In this document: in pieces, positions 9,508-17,307 of the stretch
Layout of the letters: every line of letters starts with the position of its first letter
How positions within the stretch are numbered: position 1 is the first letter of the stretch
Source: Methylobacterium sp. Leaf465
GTDB lineage: Bacteria > Pseudomonadota > Alphaproteobacteria > Rhizobiales > Beijerinckiaceae
DNA: 64,000 nucleotides
Direction: 5' to 3'
NCBI RefSeq assembly: GCF_001424705.1
Contig: NZ_LMRA01000034.1
Location: 369,988-433,987 of the forward strand
Program-made: the position numbers and the translations under genes
Notes under the pieces: generated by a model
Databases searched by the model: none
The model's input: the letters and a program-made list of their open reading frames with translations, nothing else
Told to the model about the DNA's origin: nothing

Positions 9508-10449
9508 CTACGCCACCGCCCGGGCCGCCTCGGCCCGGATCGCCGCCAGGGTGAGGTGGACCGGCGGTCCGTCGCCGGTGAGGTTGAGACCGTCGGCACC
9601 GGTGGCGAGCAGGAGGGACAGGGCCTCCCGCAGGGACGCCCCGGCCGCGATCGCGGGGGCCTCCGGCAGGGCGCCGGGGCTCGCCAGGCTCCCGGCGGCG
9701 ATCAGGGCGAGGCGGCGCAAGGCCCGGTCCTGCCCGACGAAACCCGCGACGAAGGCGTCGGCCGGCGCGGCCAGGAGGCGTTCGGGCGCATCGGCCTGGA
9801 CGATGCGGCCGTCCCGCATCAGCACGACGCGGTCGCCCATCCGCATCGCCTCGTCGATGTCGTGGGTGACGAGGAGCACCGTCTTGCCGAGGCGCCGCAG
9901 GATGGCGCCGATCTCGGCCTGCAGGCGGTCGCGGGCGACGGGGTCCACCGCGCCGAAGGGCTCGTCCATGAGGAGCACCGGGGGATCGGCGGCCAGCGCC
10001 CGGGCGACGCCCACGCGCTGGCGCTGGCCGCCGGAGAGCGCGTGCGGGCGGCGTGCCCGGTACTGCGCCGGGTCGAGGCCGACGAGGTCGAGCATCGCGT
10101 CGACCCGCTCGGCGATCCGGGCACGGGGCCAGCCGAGCAGGCCCGGCACGGTGCCGATGTTGTCGGCGACGCTGCGGTGGGGAAACAGGCCGACGCCCTG
10201 GAGCACGTAGCCGATGCGCCGGCGCAGGGCGACGGGATCGGTCCGCGTCACGTCCGTGCCAGCGACGCGGACGCGGCCGGCATCCGGCTCCACCAGCCGG
10301 TTGACCATCCGAAGGGTCGTAGACTTGCCGCAGCCGGACGGGCCGATCAGGGCGCAGACGCTGCCCTCGGCGACGGCGAGGTCGAGGGCGTCGACGGCGG
10401 GGCGTTCGGCCCCGGGGAACCGCTTGCTGACGCCTTCCAGGCGGATCAC
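9508..10449 (-). CDS. Glycine betaine/osmoprotectant-type ABC ATPase (orphan)
   Basis: This 313-residue ATPase has Walker A GPSGCGKSTTLRM, the Q-loop (GYVLQGVGLFPH), signature [15 protein letters not shown], Walker B VLLMDEPFGAVD and the switch histidine in VTHD. The FVGQDRALRRL segment after the nucleotide-binding domain is typical of the OpuCA/YehX/ProV type of quaternary amine importers. The tail of about 60 residues is a shortened, CBS-like regulatory region. The start is GTG at 10449. No permease or substrate-binding protein gene is adjacent, so it is an orphan here; its partners must be elsewhere or lost. Confidence 0.88.
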   Translation of the reverse strand: MIRLEGVSKRFPGAERPAVDALDLAVAEGSVCALIGPSGCGKSTTLRMVNRLVEPDAGRVRVAGTDVTRTDPVALRRRIGYVLQGVGLFPHRSVADNIGTVPGLLGWPRARIAERVDAMLDLVGLDPAQYRARRPHALSGGQRQRVGVARALAADPPVLLMDEPFGAVDPVARDRLQAEIGAILRRLGKTVLLVTHDIDEAMRMGDRVVLMRDGRIVQADAPERLLAAPADAFVAGFVGQDRALRRLALIAAGSLASPGALPEAPAIAAGASLREALSLLLATGADGLNLTGDGPPVHLTLAAIRAEAARAVA

Positions 10450-10486
10450 GGGGCCCTGACCGGCGCGCGGTCCGGCGGCCTAAGCC

Positions 10487-10756
10487 TCAGCAGCCCTTGC
10501 AGATCGAGCCCATGGTGGTGCGCATCTTGGTGTCCCAGGCCTTGTCGCGGGCGGCCGAGGCGCGCTGGGCCTTGGCCATGTCCGCCTCGGTGGAGGCGCG
10601 GGTATAGGGGGCCTTGCCCGCCTCCGCGCGGCCCGGCGGCTTGGTCACCCCGGTGGGCGCGATGTTGCGCTGGGGCGCGCCCGGGGACGGCTGCGCCAGG
10701 ACCGGCGCGGCGCCGAGGAGGAGGGCCAGGGTGGAGGCGGCGACGATGCGGGGCAT
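10487..10756 (-). CDS. Small secreted protein, 89 aa
   Basis: An 89-residue protein with a clear signal peptide (MPRIVAASTLALLLGAAPVLAQ, cleavage after VLA). The basic mature part ends in KMRTTMGSICKGC, with two cysteines. Small proteins with this type of cysteine-bearing C terminus recur in Methylobacterium and relatives as hypothetical periplasmic proteins; the function is unknown. It lies upstream of the orphan ABC ATPase on the same strand with 37 bases between them and could share its transcript. Confidence 0.7.
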   Translation of the reverse strand: MPRIVAASTLALLLGAAPVLAQPSPGAPQRNIAPTGVTKPPGRAEAGKAPYTRASTEADMAKAQRASAARDKAWDTKMRTTMGSICKGC

Positions 10757-10952
10757 GAGGAGCGACGGATCCCTGACAGGTGGCGAGGCGTCGGGACGAT
10801 CGGACGTGAACGGCGCCGCGCCCCGATGATCCCGTTCATCTACGATGGGGACCGCACGGGATTATGGCACCTCGGCCGGATGGCGCGAAGGCGGCGGGCG
10901 GCAGCGCGTGCGAAATGGCACCCGGTCCGGCGGTCGCCGCCGCGACCGGCCC

Positions 10953-11273
10953 TCACGGACCGCTGAGGAAGCCGATCCGCTCCCGCGCCGGCTGTCCGAG
11001 CCAGAGCAGGACGGTCCCGATCACGAGCCCGATCAGGGCGGCGGGCGCCAGGGTCAGGGGCAGGACCAGGATCTTCCAGAGCCAGGGGGCGACGCTCTCC
11101 ACCGTGCCCTGGAGAGCGTTCGCCCGGTCCTTGAACAGGGTGAAGGCGAGGTCGCTGACGCTGGTGAGGCGCGGGGTGTTGTTCGCGACGGAGCGGGCAC
11201 CGTCGTAGACGAGGCAGACGAAGCCCGCCGCCAGGAAGACGAGGCCGAGGAAGCGGCTGAGGAAACGGACCAT
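10953..11273 (-). CDS. Small inner-membrane protein, 106 aa
   Basis: A protein with two transmembrane helices, one at the N terminus (about residues 6-24, LGLVFLAAGFVCLVYDGA) and one near the C terminus (about 70-95, ILVLPLTLAPAALIGLVIGTVLLWLG). Between them lies an amphipathic region with SDLAFTLFKDRANALQGTV. Proteins like this in Rhizobiales are sometimes annotated as PetM-like, but there is no firm function. The start at 11273 is the ATG directly before the hydrophobic segment; the open frame upstream is not protein-like. Confidence 0.72.
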   Translation of the reverse strand: MVRFLSRFLGLVFLAAGFVCLVYDGARSVANNTPRLTSVSDLAFTLFKDRANALQGTVESVAPWLWKILVLPLTLAPAALIGLVIGTVLLWLGQPARERIGFLSGP

Positions 11274-11463
11274 CGCACCCGATCGCACCTGCCGGCATCC
11301 GCGCCGGCCCTTCAGGCTGAGTAGGAGGGCGCGCCGACGGGCGCAAGCCACCGGTGGCTCGGCCGGGCGTCGCGGTTTGCGCGGGATCGCGATCGCGCCA
11401 TATGCGGGGCACGGGGCCGCGCGGCGCGGGGCCCATCCGCAACCCGAGACCCGACCGAACCCC

Positions 11464-12180
11464 ATGCGCGACGCCTCCACGCTCCTCCATCCGGTGCCCG
11501 CGCCCGGCGCGACGGCCCCACCCCTCGCGCTGGTGATCTTCGATTGCGACGGGGTGCTCGTGGACAGCGAGCCGATCAGCCTGGCGCGCCTCACCGCCGG
11601 CCTCAACCGCATCGGCGTGCCCATCGACGTCGAGACCGTGCGGGCGCGCTTCGCCGGCACCTCGATGGTCTCGATCATGGGCCACATCGCCCAGGATTAC
11701 GGAATCGCGGAGCCCGAGGGCTTCGTCGACGCCGTGAAGGCGGACACGCTGCGCGCCTTCGACAGGGAGCTCCGGGCGGTCGCGGGCGTCGCCGCGGCGG
11801 TCGCCGCCCTCGGGCTGCCCTCCTGCGTCGCCTCCAGCAGCGACCCCGTGCGCCTGCGTCACTCCCTGGGGCTGACGGGGCTGCTCCCGCTGTTCGAGGG
11901 GCGGATCTTCTCCTCGACCCTGGTGGCGCGGGGCAAGCCGGCACCCGACCTGTTCCTCCACGCCGCCGCCGCGATGGGGGTCGCCCCCGCGGCCTGCCTC
12001 GTCATCGAGGACAGCGTGCCCGGCGTCACGGCGGCCCGCGCCGCCGGCATGCGCGTCGTCGGCTTCAGCGGCGGCGGGCACTGGACCCACGACCCGGCGG
12101 CCGCGGACCTGACCCGGGCCGGTGCGGCCCGGATCTTCCGCGACTACCGGGACCTCGCCGGCGTCATCGCCGCCGCTTGA
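11464..12180 (+). CDS. HAD-superfamily phosphatase/phosphoglycolate-type hydrolase
   Basis: A 238-residue soluble HAD subfamily IA hydrolase. The nucleophile pair D27/D29 lies in IFDCDGVLVDSEPIS, followed by the cap domain, the serine motif VASSSDP, the lysine in ARGKPAPDLF and the acidic motif VIEDSVPGV. This pattern is shared by phosphoglycolate phosphatase, beta-phosphoglucomutase and sugar-phosphate phosphatases, so the substrate is open. The ATG at 11464 is chosen because the upstream in-frame codons are low-quality sequence. It is a stand-alone gene. Confidence 0.85.
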   Translation: MRDASTLLHPVPAPGATAPPLALVIFDCDGVLVDSEPISLARLTAGLNRIGVPIDVETVRARFAGTSMVSIMGHIAQDYGIAEPEGFVDAVKADTLRAFDRELRAVAGVAAAVAALGLPSCVASSSDPVRLRHSLGLTGLLPLFEGRIFSSTLVARGKPAPDLFLHAAAAMGVAPAACLVIEDSVPGVTAARAAGMRVVGFSGGGHWTHDPAAADLTRAGAARIFRDYRDLAGVIAAA

Positions 12181-12573
12181 TCGGGTCTGCGAAGGAAGCA
12201 CGCGCGCCGGAGGCCGAGCGGGGCCGTTTCTGCTAACGACTGTGCTGCATTCGGAAGATCGATCCGTTGACGAAACGCAGCGGGATGAGCATCTTCAAGA
12301 CGTTCGGCGATGCCTGGAGGTGTCGCCGCGCCGCGGTGATTTGAAGTGTGTAGCTTGCGCCGCGTCATCAAACGCTAAAGCACCGCGATGCGCTCGCGCC
12401 TCGTGGTCCTTCTCGGAAAGGATGACTTGCCGTGACTGTCTGCAACGCATGCTTCCCGCGGGGCGATGCCCCGCGTCTCCGGTCCCAACACGGCCGTTGT
12501 CGACGCTGACCATCCCCTCGCGTCCCACCGTTCGTCTCGCGCCGGCCCCGCGCCGGCCACCGGAGTCCTTGTC
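12181..12573. other. Gene-free stretch with GC-rich hairpin
   Basis: No convincing gene is seen in these 393 bases. Around 12457-12475 there is a perfect 8-bp stem, CGCGGGGC and GCCCCGCG, with a 3-base loop. It has no T-run, so it could be a non-canonical terminator of the HAD gene or a leader element of the next gene. The part around 12240-12400 has lower GC than the neighbours. Confidence 0.4.
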
Positions 12574-12903
12574 ATGCCGCATCTTCAGATCGAGGCCGAG
12601 CGGGCGCTGAATCGCCTGCACGCGGCCCCCAGCCTCGTGGATCACCGGGCGGAGCGCGCCCGCAACCGCCTCCATGCCGAGCCCGCCCCGCCGCGGGTCA
12701 TCGAGATCGGCGAGATCACCGCCGGGATCGCCGTTCCGGAGCCCGGGGGCGTGCGCTTCTTCGCGTCGAGCCGCGCCTTCGCCCCCCTCGACGGCACGGT
12801 CTACCGCAGCGTCGAGCAGGCGGCCCGCGCCGCCCGGGACCGGTTCCGCGACCGGACCCGTCCGGCTGCCCAGGCCCGGGGACCCCGGCTCCAGGCCGTC
12901 TGA
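12574..12903 (+). CDS. Hypothetical protein with NRLHA repeats, 109 aa
   Basis: An unrecognised soluble protein. Two similar units open it: AERALNRLHAAP and AERARNRLHAEP, 22-24 residues apart, followed by a domain with VIEIGEITAGIAV and a C-terminal basic helix (AARAARDRFRDRTR). The ATG at 12574 is preceded by CGGAGT 8-10 bases upstream, which decides the start against a longer frame from 12466. No signal peptide or membrane segment is present. The role is unknown. Confidence 0.6.
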   Translation: MPHLQIEAERALNRLHAAPSLVDHRAERARNRLHAEPAPPRVIEIGEITAGIAVPEPGGVRFFASSRAFAPLDGTVYRSVEQAARAARDRFRDRTRPAAQARGPRLQAV

Positions 12904-12922
12904 CGGGGCGGGGCCCCTCGCC

Positions 12923-13636
12923 TCAGACCGGCCAGGCCGCCCCGCGATAGGCTCCGTCCCAGAACAGGTATTCGAGGCGGGTGGCCTGGGTGTAGGCGCG
13001 GTGCATCCGGGCCCGGACCTCCGGCGAGGCGCCCCGGGCCGCCTCGTCGGTGGCCGCGATCATGGCGGCGACCGCCTGCGCGAAGTCCTCGCCCGCATAG
13101 GTGTCGATCCAGGCGCGGTACGGATTGTCGGCCCGCGCCCGGGAAAAGATGTCCCGGCCGATCTCGGCATAGATCCAGAAGCAGGGCAGCAGCGCGCCGA
13201 GCACCACCTCGTAGGGCTCCGCATAGGCGGTGGCGACGAGGTAGGAGACGTAGTGGTCGCAGGGCGGCGAGAGCGGGGTCTGCGCGAAGGTCTCGGCGTC
13301 GATGCCGTAATCGCGGAAGAAGCCGCCGTGGAGCGAGCGCTCCACCACGATGGCGGTCTCGGCCGCCCGGGCGAACTGCACCATCCGGTCGGGGTTCGGC
13401 GCCTTGGCGGCGGCCAGCGCCAGGGCCCGGCCGAAGCCCACGAGGTAGTGCGCGTCCTGCACGATGTAGTGGATGAAGCGCGCCTGCCCGAGGGTGCCGG
13501 CGGCGAGCTCGGCGTTGAACGGCATGGTGCGGATGGCCTCGTAGGCCGCCGCGTTGCGCGTCCAGGCCTCCGCCGAGAAAGCCTCCGCCGAGAAAGCCTC
13601 CCCCGAGGACGTGGCGGCCAAGACGGTCTCCGTCAT
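12923..13636 (-). CDS. tenA: TenA-family thiaminase II / aminopyrimidine aminohydrolase
   Basis: A 237-residue helical-bundle enzyme of the TenA/PQQC family, which releases hydroxymethylpyrimidine from damaged thiamin precursors for salvage. Visible active-site features are QDAHYLVGF (aspartate and tyrosine), DHYVSYLVATA, the catalytic cysteine in LLPCFWIYAEIG and the C-terminal glutamate in TRLEYLFWDGAY. Near the N terminus there is a 15-base in-frame duplication giving AFSAEAFSAEAW. The start codon ATG overlaps the stop of the upstream mutarotase gene by 4 bases (ATGA), so the two are probably translationally coupled. No other thiamin gene is nearby. Confidence 0.9.
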   Translation of the reverse strand: MTETVLAATSSGEAFSAEAFSAEAWTRNAAAYEAIRTMPFNAELAAGTLGQARFIHYIVQDAHYLVGFGRALALAAAKAPNPDRMVQFARAAETAIVVERSLHGGFFRDYGIDAETFAQTPLSPPCDHYVSYLVATAYAEPYEVVLGALLPCFWIYAEIGRDIFSRARADNPYRAWIDTYAGEDFAQAVAAMIAATDEAARGASPEVRARMHRAYTQATRLEYLFWDGAYRGAAWPV

Positions 13637-14523
13637 GCCCGGCTCTCCCGCTCGAACGACAGGGTGACCCCGTGGCGCGCCCGTCCGCCCGGGGCCAGCA
13701 GGCGCTGCGAATCCCGGCCCGTGAGGTCGCCCGCGAAACCGTCCCAGTCGGCATGGCCGGTCCAGCATTCCAGCGAGAGGAAGGGGGCCGTCGGCTTGGT
13801 CCAGACCGCGAGGTGGGGGAAGTCCGATACCGCCAGGCGGATCGCCGCGCCGTCGGGGCCGGTGAAGCGCATCCAGCTGCTCGCCGCATCCCGGAAGACC
13901 AGGGCCTCGGTGAACAGCGCCGGATCGAGGGGCAGGGTGTCGCCCTCCAGGGGGATCGGCCGCTCGTCGCGCAGGAGGAGGCCGCCCGCCCCGACCTCGG
14001 GGGCGAAGGGGCGCTCCGGGTGCTCGAACCGGACGGCGTAGCCGCCCCCGGCCGCGCGGGCGCCGCCGGCGAAGGGCCAGGGGAAGGCCGGGTGGAAGCC
14101 GAGCCCGTAGGGCAGGGGCACCGTGTCGGTGTTCTCGATCCAGATCTCGAGGTCGAGGAGGCCGGGGCCGACCCGGGCGGTGATGTCCAGGCGGAAGGCG
14201 TAGGGGTAGTGCACCCGCGTCTCGGCGCTGTCGGTGAGGCGCAGGCTCACGCTGTCGTCGGCCCGCTCGATCACCGTGAAGGGCAGGTCGCGGGCAAAGC
14301 CGTGCTGCGGCATCGGGTAGGCCGCGTCGCCCACATGGACCGTGCCGTCGGTGGAGGCGCCGACCACCGGGAAGAGCCACGGCGCGTGCCGGTTCCAGTG
14401 CGCGGGGTCGCCGCTCCAGAGATAGTCGCGGCCGCCCACCTGCCAGGAGACGGGCTCGGCCCCGTCGGCGTCGATGACCGCCTGCGTGCCGTCGCCGGCC
14501 GTGATCGTGATCCGTTCGCCCAT
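13633..14523 (-). CDS. Aldose 1-epimerase (mutarotase) family protein
   Basis: A 296-residue protein with the galactose-mutarotase beta-sandwich fold. The catalytic histidines are in NRHAPWLFPVVG and PQHGFARDLPF; YGLGFHPAFPWPFAGG carries the next histidine of the pocket and LSLECWTGHADWDGF the C-terminal region with the catalytic-type glutamate. It most resembles the LacX/YihR-like branch rather than classical GalM, so the physiological sugar is unknown. The ATG at 14523 opens the fold directly. It is followed by tenA with a 4-base overlap, a pairing that has no obvious metabolic explanation. Confidence 0.87.
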   Translation of the reverse strand: MGERITITAGDGTQAVIDADGAEPVSWQVGGRDYLWSGDPAHWNRHAPWLFPVVGASTDGTVHVGDAAYPMPQHGFARDLPFTVIERADDSVSLRLTDSAETRVHYPYAFRLDITARVGPGLLDLEIWIENTDTVPLPYGLGFHPAFPWPFAGGARAAGGGYAVRFEHPERPFAPEVGAGGLLLRDERPIPLEGDTLPLDPALFTEALVFRDAASSWMRFTGPDGAAIRLAVSDFPHLAVWTKPTAPFLSLECWTGHADWDGFAGDLTGRDSQRLLAPGGRARHGVTLSFERESRA

Positions 14524-14579
14524 CGGTGTCCTGTCGTCCGGCTGGCCGCCCCCGCGGTGGGGGGCGGCGGGAGAGGTCC

Positions 14580-15506
14580 TCAGCGCGCCTTCAGCACCGC
14601 CCGGCAGGCGGTGGGAAGGGCCGCCATCGTCATCGGCGGCTTTGGGCGCGGCGGCTTCGTCGCGGGCTTCGGATTCATGATCGCGTCGCTGAACCAGTAG
14701 GCCAGCTCCTCGCCGCAGCCGTCGCCGGAGGGCGGCGGGGCCTGGTCGCCGCACTGGTCCTGGCCCGCCGGACAGGCGAGGCGGATGTGGTAGTGGTAGT
14801 TGTGCCCGTACATCGGCCGCACCTTCGAGAGCCAGGCGCGGTCGCCGCCGGCCTCGCGGCACAGGGCCTTCTTGATCGCCGGGTTGACGAAGATGCGCGC
14901 CACCTCGCGCTCCTGCGCCGTCATCCGGATCAGCTTGAGGTGCTCGGGGGTCCAGACCTGCGGGTCGATGTCGAGGCGGTCGGGGCGGACCACGTTGGTG
15001 GCGGAGGTCTCCTCGCGCTCGACCCGGCTCATGCGGTGGTCCGGCATCGGGGTCAGCCAGATGTCGGCGTCGAGGCCGAGCTGGTGCGAGGCGTGGCCGG
15101 TCAGCATCGGCCCGCCGCGCGGCTGGGACATGTCGCCGACGAGGAGGCCGTTCCAGCCGATGCGGGGCGCCTTGGCGGCCAGGCGCTCCAGGAAGTCGAC
15201 GAGGGGCGGGGTGCCCCACATCCGGTTGCGCGACAGGCGCATCACCTGCCAGGTCGGCCCGTCCACGGCCAGCGCCTCGCCGCCCGAGAAGCAGCCCTTG
15301 GCATAGGAGCCGTAGGCCTGGGCGGGGCCGGGGGCCGGGGTGGTGGCGCGGCCGAACAGGGCTTTGGCCGGCGTGTCCGGCGCGTCCGGGTTGGCGAGCG
15401 GCGGCAGGGGCTTCGGGTTGACGCTGCCCCGGTCCTGGGCCGCAGCGGGCAGGCCGAGACAGGAGCCGAGGAGTAGGAACGTCGCGAGGCGGAGGCGAAG
15501 GGTCAG
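14580..15506 (-). CDS. mepA: Penicillin-insensitive murein endopeptidase, apparent CTG start
   Basis: A periplasmic LAS-type zinc endopeptidase of 308 residues (if the CTG start holds) that cleaves D-alanyl-meso-DAP crosslinks. The metal motif GHASHQLGLDADIWL and the GHNYHYHIRLACP segment are diagnostic, and FVNPAIKKALC fits the family. The catalytic part is complete from GSYAKGCFSGGEAL onward. No ATG, GTG or TTG is in frame between an upstream TAG near 15590 and the ATG at 15266, which would remove the signal peptide. A CTG at 15504-15506 would give a good signal peptide (LRLRLATFLLLGSCLGLPAA, cleavage after AAA) and has GGGAG 7 bases upstream. A start-region frameshift is the alternative. 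Confidence 0.88.
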   Translation of the reverse strand: MTLRLRLATFLLLGSCLGLPAAAQDRGSVNPKPLPPLANPDAPDTPAKALFGRATTPAPGPAQAYGSYAKGCFSGGEALAVDGPTWQVMRLSRNRMWGTPPLVDFLERLAAKAPRIGWNGLLVGDMSQPRGGPMLTGHASHQLGLDADIWLTPMPDHRMSRVEREETSATNVVRPDRLDIDPQVWTPEHLKLIRMTAQEREVARIFVNPAIKKALCREAGGDRAWLSKVRPMYGHNYHYHIRLACPAGQDQCGDQAPPPSGDGCGEELAYWFSDAIMNPKPATKPPRPKPPMTMAALPTACRAVLKAR

Positions 15507-15631
15507 CGGAGGGCTCCCGGGATCGCGTCCCCGCCGGGCGGGGCGCCGAGGATCGTCTGAGGCGAAGGTTCGCGGCTCACGCCCACGCTAGTCCATCGGG
15601 GATCGCCCCGTCGAGGGTCCGCGGTGCCGCC

Positions 15632-16180
15632 CTATTCCACCGGCGCCACGGCGATCCGGATCGTGTCGGCGGGCGCCCCGCTGACCAGGAGGGTGATCGG
15701 CGCGGTGCCGAGCTGGAACCGCACGCTCTTGGCGAGCATCGGGCAGCCGGGGCGCATCGTGCTGGCGGTCGGGGGCCGCGTGGTCCGGTCGTCCTGGCTC
15801 ACGTCGATCCAGGCCCGGTCCGACAGGGTGACCTGGTAGGCGCCGGGGGCCAGAGGCGCCGCGAGGTGCAGCACGCCGCCATAGGAGCCGGGCTTCGGCG
15901 CCCGCGAGGGCGCGACGGGCGGGGCGACCGCCTCCTGCGGCTTCAGGGCGAGGATCGCGGCCGGCATCGCGGCCGGCAGGGTGCCGCCGGATTCCACCCG
16001 CGGCAGGCTCGCGGCCGAGAACCAGGCCTGCTCGCGCAGGAGCGACCAGTCGAACTGCGTGCAGGCCGCCGGGTCCGCGGGCGGCGACGCGCCGGTCTCG
16101 CCGGCGGGCTGCGCCTGCCCCCGGCCGGCGGACGGCGCCAGGAGAGCGGCGGAGAGCGCGATCGCGGCGAGCCGGCGCAT
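15632..16180 (-). CDS. Secreted protein of unknown function, 182 aa
   Basis: An exported protein with a signal peptide (MRRLAAIALSAALLAPSAGRGQA), a proline/alanine-rich linker and a C-terminal beta-rich part (GGVLHLAAPLAPGAYQVTLSD through ITLLVSGAPADTIRIAVAP). The beta-rich part resembles homologue-rich small periplasmic domains in Rhizobiales that carry no established function. One cysteine pair (AACTQF and RPGCPM) is present. It starts 5 bases after the stop of the mop gene and is very likely cotranscribed with it. A TTG at 16189 is an alternative start. Confidence 0.72.
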   Translation of the reverse strand: MRRLAAIALSAALLAPSAGRGQAQPAGETGASPPADPAACTQFDWSLLREQAWFSAASLPRVESGGTLPAAMPAAILALKPQEAVAPPVAPSRAPKPGSYGGVLHLAAPLAPGAYQVTLSDRAWIDVSQDDRTTRPPTASTMRPGCPMLAKSVRFQLGTAPITLLVSGAPADTIRIAVAPVE

Positions 16181-16185
16181 CGTCC

Positions 16186-16395
16186 TCAATCCACCGCCAC
16201 CAGGACGTCGGACGACTTCACCACGGCATAGGCCTCGCCGCCCACGGTCAGCTTCAGGCTGTCGACGGATTCGTTGGTGATCGAGGCGGTGACCAGCTGG
16301 CCGCCGGCGATCTCGATCTTCACATGGGCCGTGGTGGCCCCCTTCTCGACCGAGACGACCTTGCCCTTGAGGACGTTGCGTGCGCTGATCTTCAT
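16186..16395 (-). CDS. mop: Molybdopterin/molybdate-binding protein (single TOBE/Mop domain)
   Basis: A 69-residue protein consisting only of a Mop/TOBE domain: MKISARNVLKGKVVSVEKG, then AHVKIEIAGGQLVTASIT and LKLTVGGEAYAVVKSSDVLVA. Such molbindins oligomerise and store or buffer molybdate in the cytoplasm (family knowledge). The length is exactly one domain. It is upstream of the secreted 182-residue protein on the same strand. The molybdenum hydroxylase genes near 50 kb are possible consumers of molybdenum, but there is no direct link in the sequence. Confidence 0.9.
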   Translation of the reverse strand: MKISARNVLKGKVVSVEKGATTAHVKIEIAGGQLVTASITNESVDSLKLTVGGEAYAVVKSSDVLVAVD

Positions 16396-16528
16396 GACGA
16401 TGGGTTCCCTCCCCTTGGCCCGGCCCGGACGGATGGGCCTGCGCGGCGGGACGATGCCGTTCGCGCCGGCGCGGTGCAACCCGTCCGGATGCAACCCAGC
16501 ACCGGAGCCCACGCGACCGTGATCGGGC

Positions 16529-16837
16529 TCACGGGGCTTCGTCCTCCTCTTCCGAAACCCGGCGGCGCGAGCCCCAGGCGGCGAGGGCGGCGTTGAGGTC
16601 GTCGAGGACGAAGTGGCGGGCGCTGTCGCGGTCGTAGCCCTCCGCGAGAAGGTCGTCGTATTCGGTGAAGACGTGGCGGGCATAGGCCACGAGGGCGAGC
16701 CAGGCCGCGTTGTCCGGGCGCGCGTTGCGCAGGCCCGGGCTCGCCAGGGCGCGGTCGATCACCGCCTCGGTCTCGAAATCGGGCAGGCGCGGCGCCGCCT
16801 GCGCCAGGGCCGCCGCCACCGCCTCACGCCGGTTCAT
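16529..16837 (-). CDS. DUF2293 domain protein
   Basis: A 102-residue soluble protein fitting DUF2293. The family core is seen in ALVAYARHVFTEYDDLLAEG, continuing with YDRDSARHFVLDDLNAALAAWG, and the acidic tail EEEDEAP follows. The arginine/histidine-rich helix and the conserved DRxxAR arrangement are intact. The function is unknown. The ATG at 16837 is chosen because the residues encoded further upstream are low-complexity arginine-rich shadow sequence. Confidence 0.75.
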   Translation of the reverse strand: MNRREAVAAALAQAAPRLPDFETEAVIDRALASPGLRNARPDNAAWLALVAYARHVFTEYDDLLAEGYDRDSARHFVLDDLNAALAAWGSRRRVSEEEDEAP

Positions 16838-17292
16838 CGCCCGTTCTCCGTCATCGCCGCCCGCCGCCCGCCGCCCGCATCCGAATCGGGCGGGCACGAG
16901 GTGCGCGACCGCGCCGCAAAAGTCCACGACCGCCGATGGCTGCCGGCCCACACGCCGCGCGGCCGTCCCGGCAGGGGGGGCGTCGTGCGGGGGGCGCCGC
17001 CCAACGGCGGCGTGGTGCGCCGGCTCCCGTGCCGCCCGTCGTCGCCGGCGCATCCACCCGCACGGACCCCCGCCGGCGGCGCTCGCATCGAGAGGTTGAC
17101 AAGTTCTCGGCGCGCCTGCGCCGCCTGACCTGTGCCGAAACGGGATGTCTCAGGCACTGACACCCGTCGCTCATTCGCGGTGACCACGTAGACGGGGCAC
17201 CACGACTGCCTGATGCTTTGTCGTGAATTGTTCGATAATGATTTCGTGTCAAATGTTGAGGGTCGGGCTCGGAAGCCGGACCGCGCACCAGG
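16838..17292. other. Gene-free stretch upstream of the HD-GYP gene
   Basis: 455 bases without a convincing gene. The first half is GC-rich and holds G-runs (near 16973-16979). From about 17090 it becomes more AT-rich and includes TTGACA at 17096-17101 and an AT-rich patch at 17220-17265 with GATAAT at 17234-17239, which could belong to the promoter of the HD-GYP gene; spacing does not give a clean sigma-70 match. Confidence 0.35.
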
Positions 17293-17307
17293 TTGACGGA
17301 CCCGCTC

